64,000 nt of DNA from Candidatus Riflebacteria bacterium HGW-Riflebacteria-1 (GCA_002839445.1 PGYB01000001.1:346735-410734); one strand, 5' to 3'; shown: positions 43,404 through 52,871, counted from the first letter of the stretch. Translations and numbers: made by a program. Notes: generated by a model not told the origin, from the letters alone.

Positions 43404-46400
43404 CTAATTATAGCCCTTTATGCCGATAACTTCAAACATTTCGACGGCCGAGGTTTTGCCCTTTACAGAAGTTTCTGACAGCTGCTCGACTTCAACGCGA
43501 TCTCCGATCAACTCCAATGTTTTACGGCTGATTATTACATGCGTGTGCCTGCCAAGCTTGCTCATGCCTTCAAGTCTTGACGCAACGTTTACCGTATCGC
43601 CAATAACCGTGCGGTCCATGCGGCCCGGCGAACCAATGTTGCCGGCAATGACATCGCCAGAATTAATTCCAACTCCTATTTTTACTGGAAAAAGTCCGCG
43701 CTGAGCTCGTGCGTCATTGAATTCGTCAAGCGCGCGCATCATTGCAAGCGCACATTTAACCGCGTTGAACGCCAGATCAGCCGGTGTGTCTTTGCCAGTT
43801 TCAGATACGATAAACTGCGCCATTATCGCGTCACCAATAAACTTGTCGATATCGCCACCATGTTCTTCAACAACCTGGTTCATCACGGCAAAGTATTCAT
43901 TGAGCAGTTTGACAACTTCTTCGGCTGAATTCGACTCTGAAATCGTTGTAAAACTGCGGATGTCTGAAAACAGAATAGTCGCTGCCACCTTTTTTCCGCC
44001 CATAAAAGCATCTTCACCCCTCACTACAGCATTTACCGCTGACTTTGAGAGATAGCGCGTCATGCGTTCACGCTCATCAAGACCTTTATTCATAGCATTA
44101 AACGACTCTGCCAGTTCGACAAGTTCGTCTTCTCCCGGCATGAGCAGACGTGTTTTGTAATTGCCGGCTTCGACCTGTTCAACACCGCGGCGCAGCAGCG
44201 CCACCGGCTCGATCAACGACCTGGCCATGATCTTGGCGAGAATGTAACCAATCAGCAGTGATACCAGAACAGAAATCAGTATAAATATACGCAACTGCAC
44301 AAGCGAATTACTGATATCCGAGTAATCATACAGGGTGACCACTGAGTGCCTGTCGAGATTTGAAGGTCTGAAGCTGAAATACAGACACTTGCGCCGCTCT
44401 TTTTCGAGAACTACAGCATCCTTGACCGCTAAGCCTGAAAATCTTGTTGGCTCAGAAAGCCGGCCAAGGCTTACTGTCTCAGCGTTGTTCCTGAGATATT
44501 CGAACCAGGGGTCGGCTATGGCAGCTTCACGAAAATAAGTACTGCCACGCAGATTATTCGGGCCGTAGTACATCTGCACACGATTGCGATACTTTTTCTC
44601 CTGAGCGTGATTCTCGATCATCAGGCGCATGAACATACGTTCAAAATCACTATCCTTAACCAGAACCACTACAATGTATGATTCTCCGGTTGCCGGACGC
44701 GGAAACTCGCCAACAAAGAAACTCACACGGCGATCAGAAAACCTGAATTCAAAAGCCTTGTTCTCACGATATTTGAGTATACTCTGAATGGCTTCAACAC
44801 TTGAGCCGCCCGTAGCCTCGATAAACAAATCTACCATGCCGATATCAGCCGATTTGCCGCGCAATTTGAGATTTCCGGTATATCTCAGTTTGATCTTGGC
44901 CAGAGATTGTACCAGCGGAACCATATCTTTGCCGGTACTCCGATCCATAGACATGTCAAATATCATTTCAGCAGCAGAATCAAGCACGTAAACCGCGGTG
45001 AGGTTGGTACGGCCGGCGTAGTAATCGATCAACTCTCTTGCCTTCTTCTGTTCGGCAAAGCAACCATTTTCAGTAAAATCAAGCGCCAGCAGGCGACTGC
45101 CAAGCTCATTGCTCTGCGTTTCAAGATAACGAAACGCGTAGTCGGTGTTTTCTTCAATACTCTTTTTTACGCCTTCGAGAACTTTGTAAGCCTCATTCTC
45201 GTAAATGCGCTGACGATCCTTAAGCAATTCACTACCGAGATGATAAAGGACCGCGCTCGGCAAGGCCATGGTCAGCACAAACAGCGCTATAATCTGCCAG
45301 CGAATGCTGATTGCCATACCCTGATTCTTGCGAAAACTCAACACAACAAATGCCGGCACAATCAACGAAGCCAGGAGTATGACCAGCAATAGAAAAATGT
45401 TACGCTGGTAAGCACGATCTATTTCGTGGCTCGATCTTGCGGTAATAAGTGAAATTCCGCCGTCGATACGGCGAATCGAAACAATAATACCACGATGCTC
45501 GTGAATCCCGTTGGGTCGGTTAGACAACCATTTAGCCCAGTAATCGCTATCAAGCGGAGAAAATGGGTATGGCAGATAATAGCTGCCAGCTTTCGGAGAG
45601 ATAAGCCAGCCCGGCTTGATCCCACTGTTCATCCATTCGTGGCTTTTGCGCAGCATGATCAGCTCGAAAGCAAAAGTTGGCGACAACCGATCAAGATCTA
45701 CCACCGCCAGAAACCCGGCGCCCGACTCCTGGCTCCCATAAAAGCCTTCGATCTTGTCGTTTTCCCAGTATAAGGCAACACGGCGGCCGGCGGCATCAGA
45801 GAATTCGTACACCTCTGAGGGCGTCTTTATAAGCGTGCCAATCTGGCTTGAATCAAGAAAATTGCGGGCGAGCATCGGGATGTTATCGATATAAGAGCGG
45901 TCTTCTTCTTCGCCCGGGCCTCTTGACATGCGCTGTTTCAATGTCGCAACTATTCGAAAATATGCCCAGCGCGGCAAAACCTCGTCACTGTCTGGCGTTA
46001 CCCCGTATTGAGAGTCCCATTTAATCAGCTTGATACCAGGAACCAGCGCGCGCAACTTCTTTTCTCTGGCTGCCTGGCGCGCGATTTGCGCGGACTCAAG
46101 CAAATTCAGGGCGGCAACTGCTTCGACCGGCAGAGGAATTCGGCATAACCTGCGAAAATTTTGCAGAAAGTATAATTCAACTGCGGACTTGAAGTAAGGC
46201 ACCTTAAAGTCATTCAGAATCTCACGCAACTGCATGCTCGTAGACATTTCAAGAGCTATGCGCGAAGAGAGGCCCTCAAGCTGCTGTCCGATTTCGCTGC
46301 GCGCCAATTCTGCGCTTGAGTTGAATGCCTCGCTTGCCTGTTGAACCAGAATCAGCAGCGGCATCAGCAAAAGAAAAACAATAGCAATCGACCATTTCCA

Positions 46401-46466
46401 GACGGGCAGAGGAGCCAGCCTTATTGCAGCCGGGTCGGTCAGTTGTGATCTGCCTGTTGTTTCCAC
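43404..46466 (-). CDS. Membrane class III nucleotide cyclase with HAMP domain
   Basis: A 1020-aa sensor that makes cAMP (or cGMP). Membrane helices are near residues 25-42, 355-378, 390-410 and 727-746, leaving two extracytoplasmic regions (about 43-355 and 410-727), probably sensory. HAMP follows at about 748-800, then a class III catalytic domain (about 825-1010) with metal-binding Asp in ILFSDIRSFT and FIGDAIMAQF and the GRMDRTVIGDTVNVASRLE segment. The Asp of RMD and the Lys of IDKF favour ATP. I chose GTG 46466 (GGAAG 6 nt upstream); an upstream TTG at 46499 is possible. Confidence 0.88.
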   Translation of the reverse strand: METTGRSQLTDPAAIRLAPLPVWKWSIAIVFLLLMPLLILVQQASEAFNSSAELARSEIGQQLEGLSSRIALEMSTSMQLREILNDFKVPYFKSAVELYFLQNFRRLCRIPLPVEAVAALNLLESAQIARQAAREKKLRALVPGIKLIKWDSQYGVTPDSDEVLPRWAYFRIVATLKQRMSRGPGEEEDRSYIDNIPMLARNFLDSSQIGTLIKTPSEVYEFSDAAGRRVALYWENDKIEGFYGSQESGAGFLAVVDLDRLSPTFAFELIMLRKSHEWMNSGIKPGWLISPKAGSYYLPYPFSPLDSDYWAKWLSNRPNGIHEHRGIIVSIRRIDGGISLITARSSHEIDRAYQRNIFLLLVILLASLIVPAFVVLSFRKNQGMAISIRWQIIALFVLTMALPSAVLYHLGSELLKDRQRIYENEAYKVLEGVKKSIEENTDYAFRYLETQSNELGSRLLALDFTENGCFAEQKKARELIDYYAGRTNLTAVYVLDSAAEMIFDMSMDRSTGKDMVPLVQSLAKIKLRYTGNLKLRGKSADIGMVDLFIEATGGSSVEAIQSILKYRENKAFEFRFSDRRVSFFVGEFPRPATGESYIVVVLVKDSDFERMFMRLMIENHAQEKKYRNRVQMYYGPNNLRGSTYFREAAIADPWFEYLRNNAETVSLGRLSEPTRFSGLAVKDAVVLEKERRKCLYFSFRPSNLDRHSVVTLYDYSDISNSLVQLRIFILISVLVSLLIGYILAKIMARSLIEPVALLRRGVEQVEAGNYKTRLLMPGEDELVELAESFNAMNKGLDERERMTRYLSKSAVNAVVRGEDAFMGGKKVAATILFSDIRSFTTISESNSAEEVVKLLNEYFAVMNQVVEEHGGDIDKFIGDAIMAQFIVSETGKDTPADLAFNAVKCALAMMRALDEFNDARAQRGLFPVKIGVGINSGDVIAGNIGSPGRMDRTVIGDTVNVASRLEGMSKLGRHTHVIISRKTLELIGDRVEVEQLSETSVKGKTSAVEMFEVIGIKGYN

Positions 46467-46641
46467 GTATCGCTTCCGGTAATAGAATCGGCAGCGCAAT
46501 GCGCCGCCGCGTTATTATACTATAGTTATTCACTTCCCCAAACAAAGTTGCCCGGGAGCTTTTTTTTGTCAGCAGACGCTTGATACGGCAAAATTTGTGA
46601 TAGCATAAAAAGATAATAAAAAACCGTTAAGTGAGATTGAA

Positions 46642-47406
46642 ATGCCTAGACAGCTCGCCAAATTTTTGAAATGCATGAATATTGTGGAAATAGAAGCGCT
46701 GTTGGCTCGCGAAGCACCTCTTTTTCTGCCGGCCGGAACAATTGAGGCACATGGGCGTCACCTGCCAGTCGGCACTGATACCATCTGCGCCGAAAAAATC
46801 GCCGAAGAACTAAGTATTAACCTGCAGGGAGCGGTAGCGCCATCTATTGAATACGGTATAACCAGCACGCTGGCACAAACTTCGCCGGCCAGTTTTTTTC
46901 CCGAAGAACTTTATGAAAAATTTTTTGAACAGATTGTCGAAAATTTTTACAACCATGGTTTCAAAACCATTGTCATTATTAACGGGCACAGCGGCAACCG
47001 CGACCCGATTAAAAGGCTTGTAAAGCGCTGCGTTCGGCAACACCCGATCGCCATATCGGTTATAAACTGGTGGCTGTTGTCAGAAAAATATGTCGAACCG
47101 ATATTTAACACCAGACCTGGCGGACACGCGGCTGTCGAAGAAACAGCACTAATGCTGCATTTCTGCCCAACCATGGTTGACCCCGACAATTACAGCCCGA
47201 GCAGCGATGACTATGTGCCAGAAGACGGCATCTGGCTATACCCGCCGCCCGGCGAAGTTCTCTTAAGCCAAAAAGGTCAGGGTCAGCCAGTCTTTGACTG
47301 TGGCAAGTCTGCAGATTTTGTTAAAGCGCTGATCGAAGAGCTGACTGATCGCATTCAGCACTGGCTGAATACGATTAAACGCCTGCAGGGAGGGCTGCGC
47401 CCATGA
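46642..47406 (+). CDS. Creatininase-family amidohydrolase
   Basis: The protein is 254 aa. The metal-binding motifs of the creatininase/MftE family are present: GTIEAHGRHLPVGTDT near 32-47, INGHSGNRDP near 112-121 and GGHAAVEETALML near 162-174. These enzymes cleave cyclic or ring amides or act in cofactor maturation; the true substrate here is unknown. The ribosome site is weak. The stop overlaps the next start (ATGA). Confidence 0.86.
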   Translation: MPRQLAKFLKCMNIVEIEALLAREAPLFLPAGTIEAHGRHLPVGTDTICAEKIAEELSINLQGAVAPSIEYGITSTLAQTSPASFFPEELYEKFFEQIVENFYNHGFKTIVIINGHSGNRDPIKRLVKRCVRQHPIAISVINWWLLSEKYVEPIFNTRPGGHAAVEETALMLHFCPTMVDPDNYSPSSDDYVPEDGIWLYPPPGEVLLSQKGQGQPVFDCGKSADFVKALIEELTDRIQHWLNTIKRLQGGLRP

Positions 47407-47663
47407 CCGGACTTGAAACACCGACCTGGGTAAAGTATGCCGGCGATCTGTTCTTTCTTGTTCTTTTTCTGGTTTTTTTCTTCTTTTTCAAACCGAATTC
47501 CCAAACAGAAGACGAATGGGACCAGGAAGCTGAAGCAGGTGACGAAGAAGGCCCGAATCCTCTCGAGCAAATGCTGGTTAGCGAAGAACCCGACAACATG
47601 CCTCTTGACGCCCCTAAAAGGGACTTAGAACTTTCCTCCGAAGAAAAAAGCAACGAAGTGTAA
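47403..47663 (+). CDS. Small acidic single-pass membrane protein
   Basis: The protein is 86 aa. One hydrophobic helix (about 16-30, LFFLVLFLVFFFFF) is followed by a strongly acidic tail with about 20 Asp/Glu. The start overlaps the creatininase stop (ATGA), so the two are co-translated. No known family comes to mind; it might anchor a partner to the membrane. Confidence 0.65.
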   Translation: MTGLETPTWVKYAGDLFFLVLFLVFFFFFKPNSQTEDEWDQEAEAGDEEGPNPLEQMLVSEEPDNMPLDAPKRDLELSSEEKSNEV

Positions 47664-47693
47664 AAAAAAAGCCCCCTGGCAGTTAAGCCAGGG
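47662..47693 (-). terminator. Intrinsic terminator on the minus strand
   Basis: Read on the minus strand, CCCTGGC (47693-47687) and GCCAGGG (47680-47674) form a stem, and a run of nine T follows (to 47663). It would end a minus-strand transcript from the gene-poor stretch to its right. On the plus strand it has no T-run. Confidence 0.75.
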
Positions 47694-47769
47694 AACGTCA
47701 GCTCCTGATTTCCAACCAACCTTCTGGGACAGACCATAGCCATTATCATCGAACTGCGGTCTTTGTTTT

Positions 47770-47955
47770 CTAAACAAAACCAGAAGCCAAAAGAGAATTC
47801 ATACTTCTAGCGTACAGAAGCAAAAATCGTGCCAGATTCTCGGCAAGAGTGCACGGTATCAGCGAATGCTCGTTAGACACCAGAAACTGTTTTGCCCTGC
47901 CGGCAGCTATCGCATCTGGGCCAGCGTCAAATTGAATTGCATGTTTAATAAACGT
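47770..47955 (-). pseudogene. Possible degraded gene fragment, minus strand
   Basis: A 61-codon open frame bounded by stops (TAG at 47958-47956 and at 47772-47770) has no good start but a protein-like sequence: KHAIQFDAGPDAIAAGRAKQ, then EHSLIPCTLAENLARFLLLYAR. A second frame upstream (LQFDVVVDVY) may be its continuation across a frameshift. With the minus-strand terminator at 47662 this suggests a decayed gene or a transcribed RNA. I cannot name the family. Confidence 0.35.
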
Positions 47956-48345
47956 CTACCACCACGTCGAACTGAAGCCCTCCTCGCAACGACTAAGCAG
48001 AAGCGACCTCAACAGCTTATAGCCTAATGATGCAGGTTTAAACACTCACCGAGAATTGCTGGCCAGAAGAGCAAGCATTACCGCACCACCTCTTTATTTT
48101 ATCACAGCTCGGAGCAGCGCGAGGCAATTATGCCGCACATTAAAAATCAGACACATATTGCCGCGGCAAATTTGCCGCGGCAAACAGGGCGAAGGCAACA
48201 CGAAAACGCCAACCTCGCCTCTCGATTCGGTCGATAACTTGCGGCGAGCAATTCCAGATAAAAGACACGAAAATTCACAACAAAGAAAAACATTGAGCAG
48301 CGCAATTTCTGGTATATTTACTTACATGCTGGAGAAGGAAAATAC
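47956..48345. other. Gene-poor stretch with one palindrome
   Basis: About 390 bp without a convincing gene. The plus-strand frame from 48056 has poor composition and no ribosome site. The only structured element is the palindrome at 48158-48183. A TATATT box (48313-48318) lies just before the PAS gene, but its -35 spacing is short. Confidence 0.45.
48158..48183. promoter_or_regulatory. Perfect 26-bp GC-core palindrome, possible operator
   Basis: TTGCCGCGGCAAA followed directly by TTTGCCGCGGCAA. Each half contains the 12-bp palindrome TTGCCGCGGCAA, so two identical sites sit 14 bp apart, centre to centre. It lies 163 bp before the PAS-type gene. Confidence 0.55.
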
Positions 48346-48915
48346 ATGAACAAAGAAGCCTTCATTTACAGAATTGACAGCGCAGATACCATTATCAGTG
48401 TCAGCGACAATTGGCAAATCTTCGCAGACGAGAATGCCTGGGATGGTTTCTTGCGCCCGGAAAATGTGGTGGGGCAAAAAATATGGAAATTTATTCAGGG
48501 CATCGAAACGCAGTATCTGTATCAAGAGCTATTCAAAAGAGTTAGAGAGGGCATTTCTCCACAAGCAATCCCTTTCCGCTGTGATTCACCCAGCGAACGA
48601 AGATATCTCGAACTTTTAATCAAGTCACTGCCAGATGGTCAGATAGAGATCATAAGCACAATCCTCCGATCGGAGTCACGCAGCACGGTCAAACTCCTGG
48701 CCGTAGATACGGCGCGATCAAATGACTTTATAACGGTGTGCAGCATGTGCAAAATGATTAAGGTTTCAGCAGAAAAATGGATCGAGATTGAAGATGGTCT
48801 GATCTTTTTCAAGCTCTTCGAGACCGACGAGATGCCCCAATTAACACACGGACTTTGCCAACCCTGTTGTCAAACAGCACAGAACAGCACACTACCTCGC
48901 CCTGACATCGATTAG
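48346..48915 (+). CDS. PAS-like protein with C-terminal Cys4 zinc motif
   Basis: The protein is 189 aa. Residues about 1-125 look like a PAS-type sensor (SVSDNWQIFADENAWDGFLRPENVVGQKIWKFI). Residues about 130-175 have VCSMCKMIKVS-KW and LTHGLCQPCC, the CxxCKK...SHGxCxxC motif often found at the ends of PAS sensor proteins. No kinase, GGDEF or DNA-binding output domain is present, so it may signal through a partner. GGAGAAGGA precedes the ATG. Confidence 0.72.
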   Translation: MNKEAFIYRIDSADTIISVSDNWQIFADENAWDGFLRPENVVGQKIWKFIQGIETQYLYQELFKRVREGISPQAIPFRCDSPSERRYLELLIKSLPDGQIEIISTILRSESRSTVKLLAVDTARSNDFITVCSMCKMIKVSAEKWIEIEDGLIFFKLFETDEMPQLTHGLCQPCCQTAQNSTLPRPDID

Positions 48916-49090
48916 CCTAAAGGTTGCTGGTTCTATGAAATCATAACCAGGTGCGCAAAAAAATGTTTTCTTATTGAACGAGAAGTAATATAGTGTATAT
49001 GCCAGTCACAATTACTGGTACGCAAGCCGCTGCAGCAACAGATGTTTTTCTGTCCTGACACAGCAGGCGCACATTTTTCTCGAAAAATCA

Positions 49091-49133
49091 CGGTCGAGAG
49101 ACATGGGCAGGATATCCTGTTTTTTTTCGACCG
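49091..49133 (+). promoter_or_regulatory. Attenuator-like hairpin in the helicase leader
   Basis: Inside the leader, CAGG-ATAT-CCTG (49108-49119) is followed by eight T (49120-49127), a short intrinsic-terminator shape. It is nested in an outer helix CGGTCGA (49091-49097) with TCGACCG (49127-49133), which consumes the end of the T-run. A possible promoter is TTGAAC (48974) and TATATG (48996), giving a leader of about 145 nt. DEAD-box genes are often controlled by structured leaders. Confidence 0.45.
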
Positions 49134-49150
49134 CCCACGAAAGGTATTTT

Positions 49151-50653
49151 ATGCATCAGATGGAAGAATCTCAGGAATTACAACACGACACTCCCAAGGC
49201 TTTTATGGAGGTATTACCCCCCACGCAGATCGAAGATTTCTGCATGGAACTGCAGAATTCAGTTACTGCTCGCGGCTGGAAAGAGCTTATGCCAGTTCAG
49301 GCCGGCGTAGCACCCTACCTGCTGGCGAAACGCGATGTAATTGTACAGTCGCGCACCGGCAGCGGCAAAACAGCGGCATTTCTGCTGCCTCTGCTCGAAC
49401 GCATAAAGGGCACTGCCAAGGTTTGTCAGGCCGTTATTCTCATACCGACCCGAGAGCTTGCAGTTCAGGTCTATAATGAGTTTAAAATTCTGGCCGAGAA
49501 CCTTGATGTAACGGCAATTGCAGTATATGGTGGCACTTCCTACCGCCCGCAGCTCGACGCTTTTAAAGCTGGAGCGCAGCTGGTAATCGCCACACCCGGA
49601 CGCCTCCTCGACCACCTGATTCGCGGAACTCTCTCGCTGAAAACGCTTAAATACCTGATCTTCGATGAGGCTGACGAAATGCTGTCGATGGGCTTTTATC
49701 GCGACATGATTCGTATTGGCGAATTCATGCCGAAGCAGAAGGTCGCGGCGATGTTCTCGGCAACCATGGCCGAGAGCGTCAAGCGCCTGGCTAACCAGTT
49801 TTTGCATGAACCCGACTTTTTGTCGTATTCTGGCGACGGTGTGCATGTCTCAGAGATGGATCACATATTTTATACCGTTGATCCCATGCACAAAGACCGT
49901 GCCATGATGCGGGTCATCGAACTCGAAGATCCCGACAACGCGATTATTTTCTGCAATACCCGCAACGAAGTCGAATATGTGGCGGCATTGCTGAAACGCT
50001 TTGGCTACGACGCAGACCAGATCAGCGGCGACCTCAGTCAGGGCGCACGCGAGACCGTCATGGGAAAGCTCAAGCAAAAGCAACTGCGCTTTCTTGTCGC
50101 CACAGACATCGCGGCACGCGGCATCGACATCAGCAATCTTGAATACGTGTTTATATATGACATGCACAAAGATACCGACCAATATATTCATCGGGCCGGC
50201 CGCACAGCCAGAGCCGGCAACCGCGGCGTTGCCATCAGCATGGTTTCTACGATCGAAGCTGCTGATCTCAAAAAATTCGCCAAAAGAGCCGGAATCGCAC
50301 TTGAAGAACGCCAGGCTCCCAGCGAAGAGCAGGTCAGAGACCGGCTTTCAGAAAAACTGGTCGCACACCTCGAAGCAAACCTGCGAGATGCCTCGACGGC
50401 TGTAAGAGAGCGCATGAAGCGTTATCAGGGACTTTACCGTCAACTGGTTGATCACGAACACGGCGAAGAACTCTTTCTTTTGCTACTCGACTCTTTTCAT
50501 CAGCAACTCATCAAGGCGGGCCGCGGCATCGACCACGAAGAACCGGTCAAGGCGAAACAACCTCGTCAGGAGCGCCAGCCAGAGCAGGATCGCCCGCCAA
50601 GACAGGATCGACCGCAGCGACGCGGCGGATTTTCCAGCAACCGAAGAAGGTAA
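49151..50653 (+). CDS. DEAD-box RNA helicase
   Basis: An ATP-dependent RNA helicase of the DeaD/RhlE type, 500 aa from ATG 49151 (AAAGG upstream). Motif I SRTGSGKT is at 67-74, Ia PTREL (99-103), II DEAD (172-175), III SAT (203-205), later CNTR, TDIAARGIDI and HRAGRTARAG. The tail (about 440-500) is Arg/Gln/Pro-rich (RPPRQDRPQRRGG), typical for RNA contact. Likely roles are ribosome assembly or cold adaptation. Confidence 0.92.
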   Translation: MHQMEESQELQHDTPKAFMEVLPPTQIEDFCMELQNSVTARGWKELMPVQAGVAPYLLAKRDVIVQSRTGSGKTAAFLLPLLERIKGTAKVCQAVILIPTRELAVQVYNEFKILAENLDVTAIAVYGGTSYRPQLDAFKAGAQLVIATPGRLLDHLIRGTLSLKTLKYLIFDEADEMLSMGFYRDMIRIGEFMPKQKVAAMFSATMAESVKRLANQFLHEPDFLSYSGDGVHVSEMDHIFYTVDPMHKDRAMMRVIELEDPDNAIIFCNTRNEVEYVAALLKRFGYDADQISGDLSQGARETVMGKLKQKQLRFLVATDIAARGIDISNLEYVFIYDMHKDTDQYIHRAGRTARAGNRGVAISMVSTIEAADLKKFAKRAGIALEERQAPSEEQVRDRLSEKLVAHLEANLRDASTAVRERMKRYQGLYRQLVDHEHGEELFLLLLDSFHQQLIKAGRGIDHEEPVKAKQPRQERQPEQDRPPRQDRPQRRGGFSSNRRR

Positions 50654-50758
50654 CTGCAAACAGCGGTTAGTCGCGCCCATTGCCTGACTTACCGCAAGCT
50701 GTTTCTGTGAACAGCATATTTATATGCGTTTTCAGCAAATTTGCTGTTGCTCTTTTAG

Positions 50759-50787
50759 TTGAAATGTTGTTTATTTTTCTCTGAAAT
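50759..50787 (+). promoter_or_regulatory. Possible htpG promoter
   Basis: TTGAAA (50759-50764), 17-bp spacer, TGAAAT (50782-50787), 45 bp before the start. Upstream are two short palindromes, GCTGTT/AACAGC and CAGCAAATTTGCTG, but no CIRCE element. Confidence 0.4.
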
Positions 50788-50831
50788 CAATCTCAAACTG
50801 TAATCATAAGCAATAAGGAGTTAATAAGATT

Positions 50832-52781
50832 ATGGCAACAACCTATGAATTCAAGACTGAGGCGCGACAACTTCTTGATCTGATGATTCATTCAGTTTAC
50901 TCGCACAAAGAGATCTTTTTACGCGAACTGATCTCGAATGCGTCTGACGCCCTGGACAAGCTGCGCTTCAATTCGCTTACCAGCGAAAACCTGCGCGGGT
51001 TAGCCGAAGACCTGCACATCAGGCTTGGCACAGACTCCAGCAACCGCACCCTGACCATTTCAGACAATGGCATTGGCATGACGCACGACGAAATCATCGA
51101 TTACATCGGCACCATTGCCAAATCAGGCACCGGCGAATTCGCTGAGCTGCTCAAAAAAGCAAACGAAAAGAAAGAGGGCGTTCCCGAGCTTATCGGTCAG
51201 TTCGGCGTCGGATTCTATTCAAGCTTCATGGTCGCCGACAAGGTAGAACTGATCAGTCGCAAAGCCGGCGAAGAAAAAGCCTGGAAATGGACCAGCAGTG
51301 GCGAAGGCAGCTACACAATCGAAGAGGCAACCCGCGAAACACAGGGCACCAGTGTAACACTGCACCTTAAACCCGAAGACAAGGAAGACGAAGACTTTCA
51401 GGACTTTGTTCAGGAGTGGGTATTGCGCCAGGTCGTCAAAAAATATTCTGATTTTGTCGGCTACCCGATCAAAATGTCGGTCGAAAGAACCAATATTGAG
51501 CGCGACGAGAATGGCAAGCCCAAAGAAGGCGCCAAAGAAGAAACCGTTGTCGAAGACGAAGTTCTCAACTCAATGAAGGCAATCTGGCTGCGCCCTGAAA
51601 AAGAAGTCAGCGACGAAGAATACCGCGAATTCTACAAGCATATCAGTCATGACTGGAACAGCCCGCTGAAATGGGTTAACTTCAAGGCCGAAGGCACTTC
51701 GAACGAATTCAGTTCGCTGCTCTTCCTGCCTGAAAAACCTGGTTTTGACCTGTTCATGCCCAATTCCAAGCGCGGCATTAATCTTTATGTAAAACGCGTG
51801 TTCATCATGAATGACTGCGAAGAGCTTATTCCAGACTATCTACGCTTTGTTAAGGGCGTCGTTGATTCAGAAAGTCTGTCTCTTAATATTTCACGCGAAA
51901 TTTTGCAGCACGACCGACTGATCCAGACAATTCGCAAAAGCCTTACACGCAAGGTTCTTGACACACTCAAGAAGATGCTCAGCGAAGACCGCCAGAAATA
52001 TGTTGAGTTCTGGAAGCATTTCGGCTCAGTAATTAAAGAAGGCCTGTTCAAAGAGCCGGGCAACAGCGAAAAGCTGTTTGAGTGCTGCCTCTTTCAGTCG
52101 ACCTCTTCGCCCTCAGACTGGTTTACCATGGCTGAATACGTAGAACGCATAAAACCAGATCAGGATAAGATCTATTACCTGACCGGCGAATCGCGCGAAG
52201 TGATCGAAAACAGCCCGCACCTTGAAGCTTTCCGAGACAAAGGTTACGAAGTTCTTCTCATGACCGACCCGGTCGACGAAGTCTGGGTGCAGTATACTTC
52301 TGAATTCAAGCAGAAAAAGATCAAGTCGGCAGCCCGCGGTAGCCTTGAACTTGGCTCAGAAGAAGAACGAAAAAAAACCGACGAAACGCTCAAACAGAAA
52401 GAACAGGAATGGAAAACCCTTCTTGAGCTCATTCAGAACAAGCTCGACAAGCATATCAAAGCCGTCAGGCTTTCTGGCCGCATGAGCTCTTCGGCAGCCT
52501 GTCTGGTCAGCGAAGAAGGCGAAATGACGCCGCATCTTGAGGCTCTGCTGCGCGCATCTGGCAAGGATGTTCCGCAGGTAAAGCGAACTCTTGAACTTAA
52601 CCCGGGGCATCCGCTGCTCGGCAAAATGCATGAAATCTTTATCAAGGATAAACAGAATCCCAAAATCTCCGAGTATGCTGAACTGCTGTATGGCCAGGCT
52701 CTGCTGGCCGAGGGCGGTCAGTTGCCCGACCCGTCAGGTTTCAACCGCAAGGTTGCCGAACTGATGGTCAACTCGCTTTAA
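50832..52781 (+). CDS. htpG: Chaperone HtpG (Hsp90)
   Basis: The protein is 649 aa, full length. The N-terminal GHKL ATPase domain has FLRELISNASDALDK, DNGIGMT, GTIAKSGT and GQFGVGFYSSFMVA. The middle domain (LYVKRVFIMNDCEELIPDYLRF, SREILQHDR) and the C-terminal dimer domain (RMSSSAACLV) follow. AAGGAG lies 12 nt before the ATG. Confidence 0.97.
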   Translation: MATTYEFKTEARQLLDLMIHSVYSHKEIFLRELISNASDALDKLRFNSLTSENLRGLAEDLHIRLGTDSSNRTLTISDNGIGMTHDEIIDYIGTIAKSGTGEFAELLKKANEKKEGVPELIGQFGVGFYSSFMVADKVELISRKAGEEKAWKWTSSGEGSYTIEEATRETQGTSVTLHLKPEDKEDEDFQDFVQEWVLRQVVKKYSDFVGYPIKMSVERTNIERDENGKPKEGAKEETVVEDEVLNSMKAIWLRPEKEVSDEEYREFYKHISHDWNSPLKWVNFKAEGTSNEFSSLLFLPEKPGFDLFMPNSKRGINLYVKRVFIMNDCEELIPDYLRFVKGVVDSESLSLNISREILQHDRLIQTIRKSLTRKVLDTLKKMLSEDRQKYVEFWKHFGSVIKEGLFKEPGNSEKLFECCLFQSTSSPSDWFTMAEYVERIKPDQDKIYYLTGESREVIENSPHLEAFRDKGYEVLLMTDPVDEVWVQYTSEFKQKKIKSAARGSLELGSEEERKKTDETLKQKEQEWKTLLELIQNKLDKHIKAVRLSGRMSSSAACLVSEEGEMTPHLEALLRASGKDVPQVKRTLELNPGHPLLGKMHEIFIKDKQNPKISEYAELLYGQALLAEGGQLPDPSGFNRKVAELMVNSL

Positions 52782-52786
52782 CCCAA

Positions 52787-52819
52787 AAAAGCCGGTGTCA
52801 AATGACACCGGCTTTTTAA
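52787..52819 (+). terminator. Intrinsic terminator after htpG
   Basis: GCCGGTGTC (52793-52801), loop AAAT, GACACCGGC (52806-52814) and five T, flanked by A's on the left arm. It lies only about 50 bp before the next start codon. Confidence 0.92.
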
Positions 52820-52871
52820 TATGAGAATGAAAAAAACCAGCAAGAGCAAAAAACACAGCAGGAATAGCAGC

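Noticed and set aside
47760..48060. Possible tmRNA or RNase P RNA on the minus strand, suggested by the terminator and a TTCGACG stretch
   Set aside because: No tRNA-like ends, no tag reading frame ending in Ala-Ala-stop at a sensible place and none of the conserved RNase P cores could be found.
48056..48349. 97-codon plus-strand frame before the PAS gene
   Set aside because: There is no ribosome site, its composition is unlike the neighbours, and it contains the palindrome at 48158.
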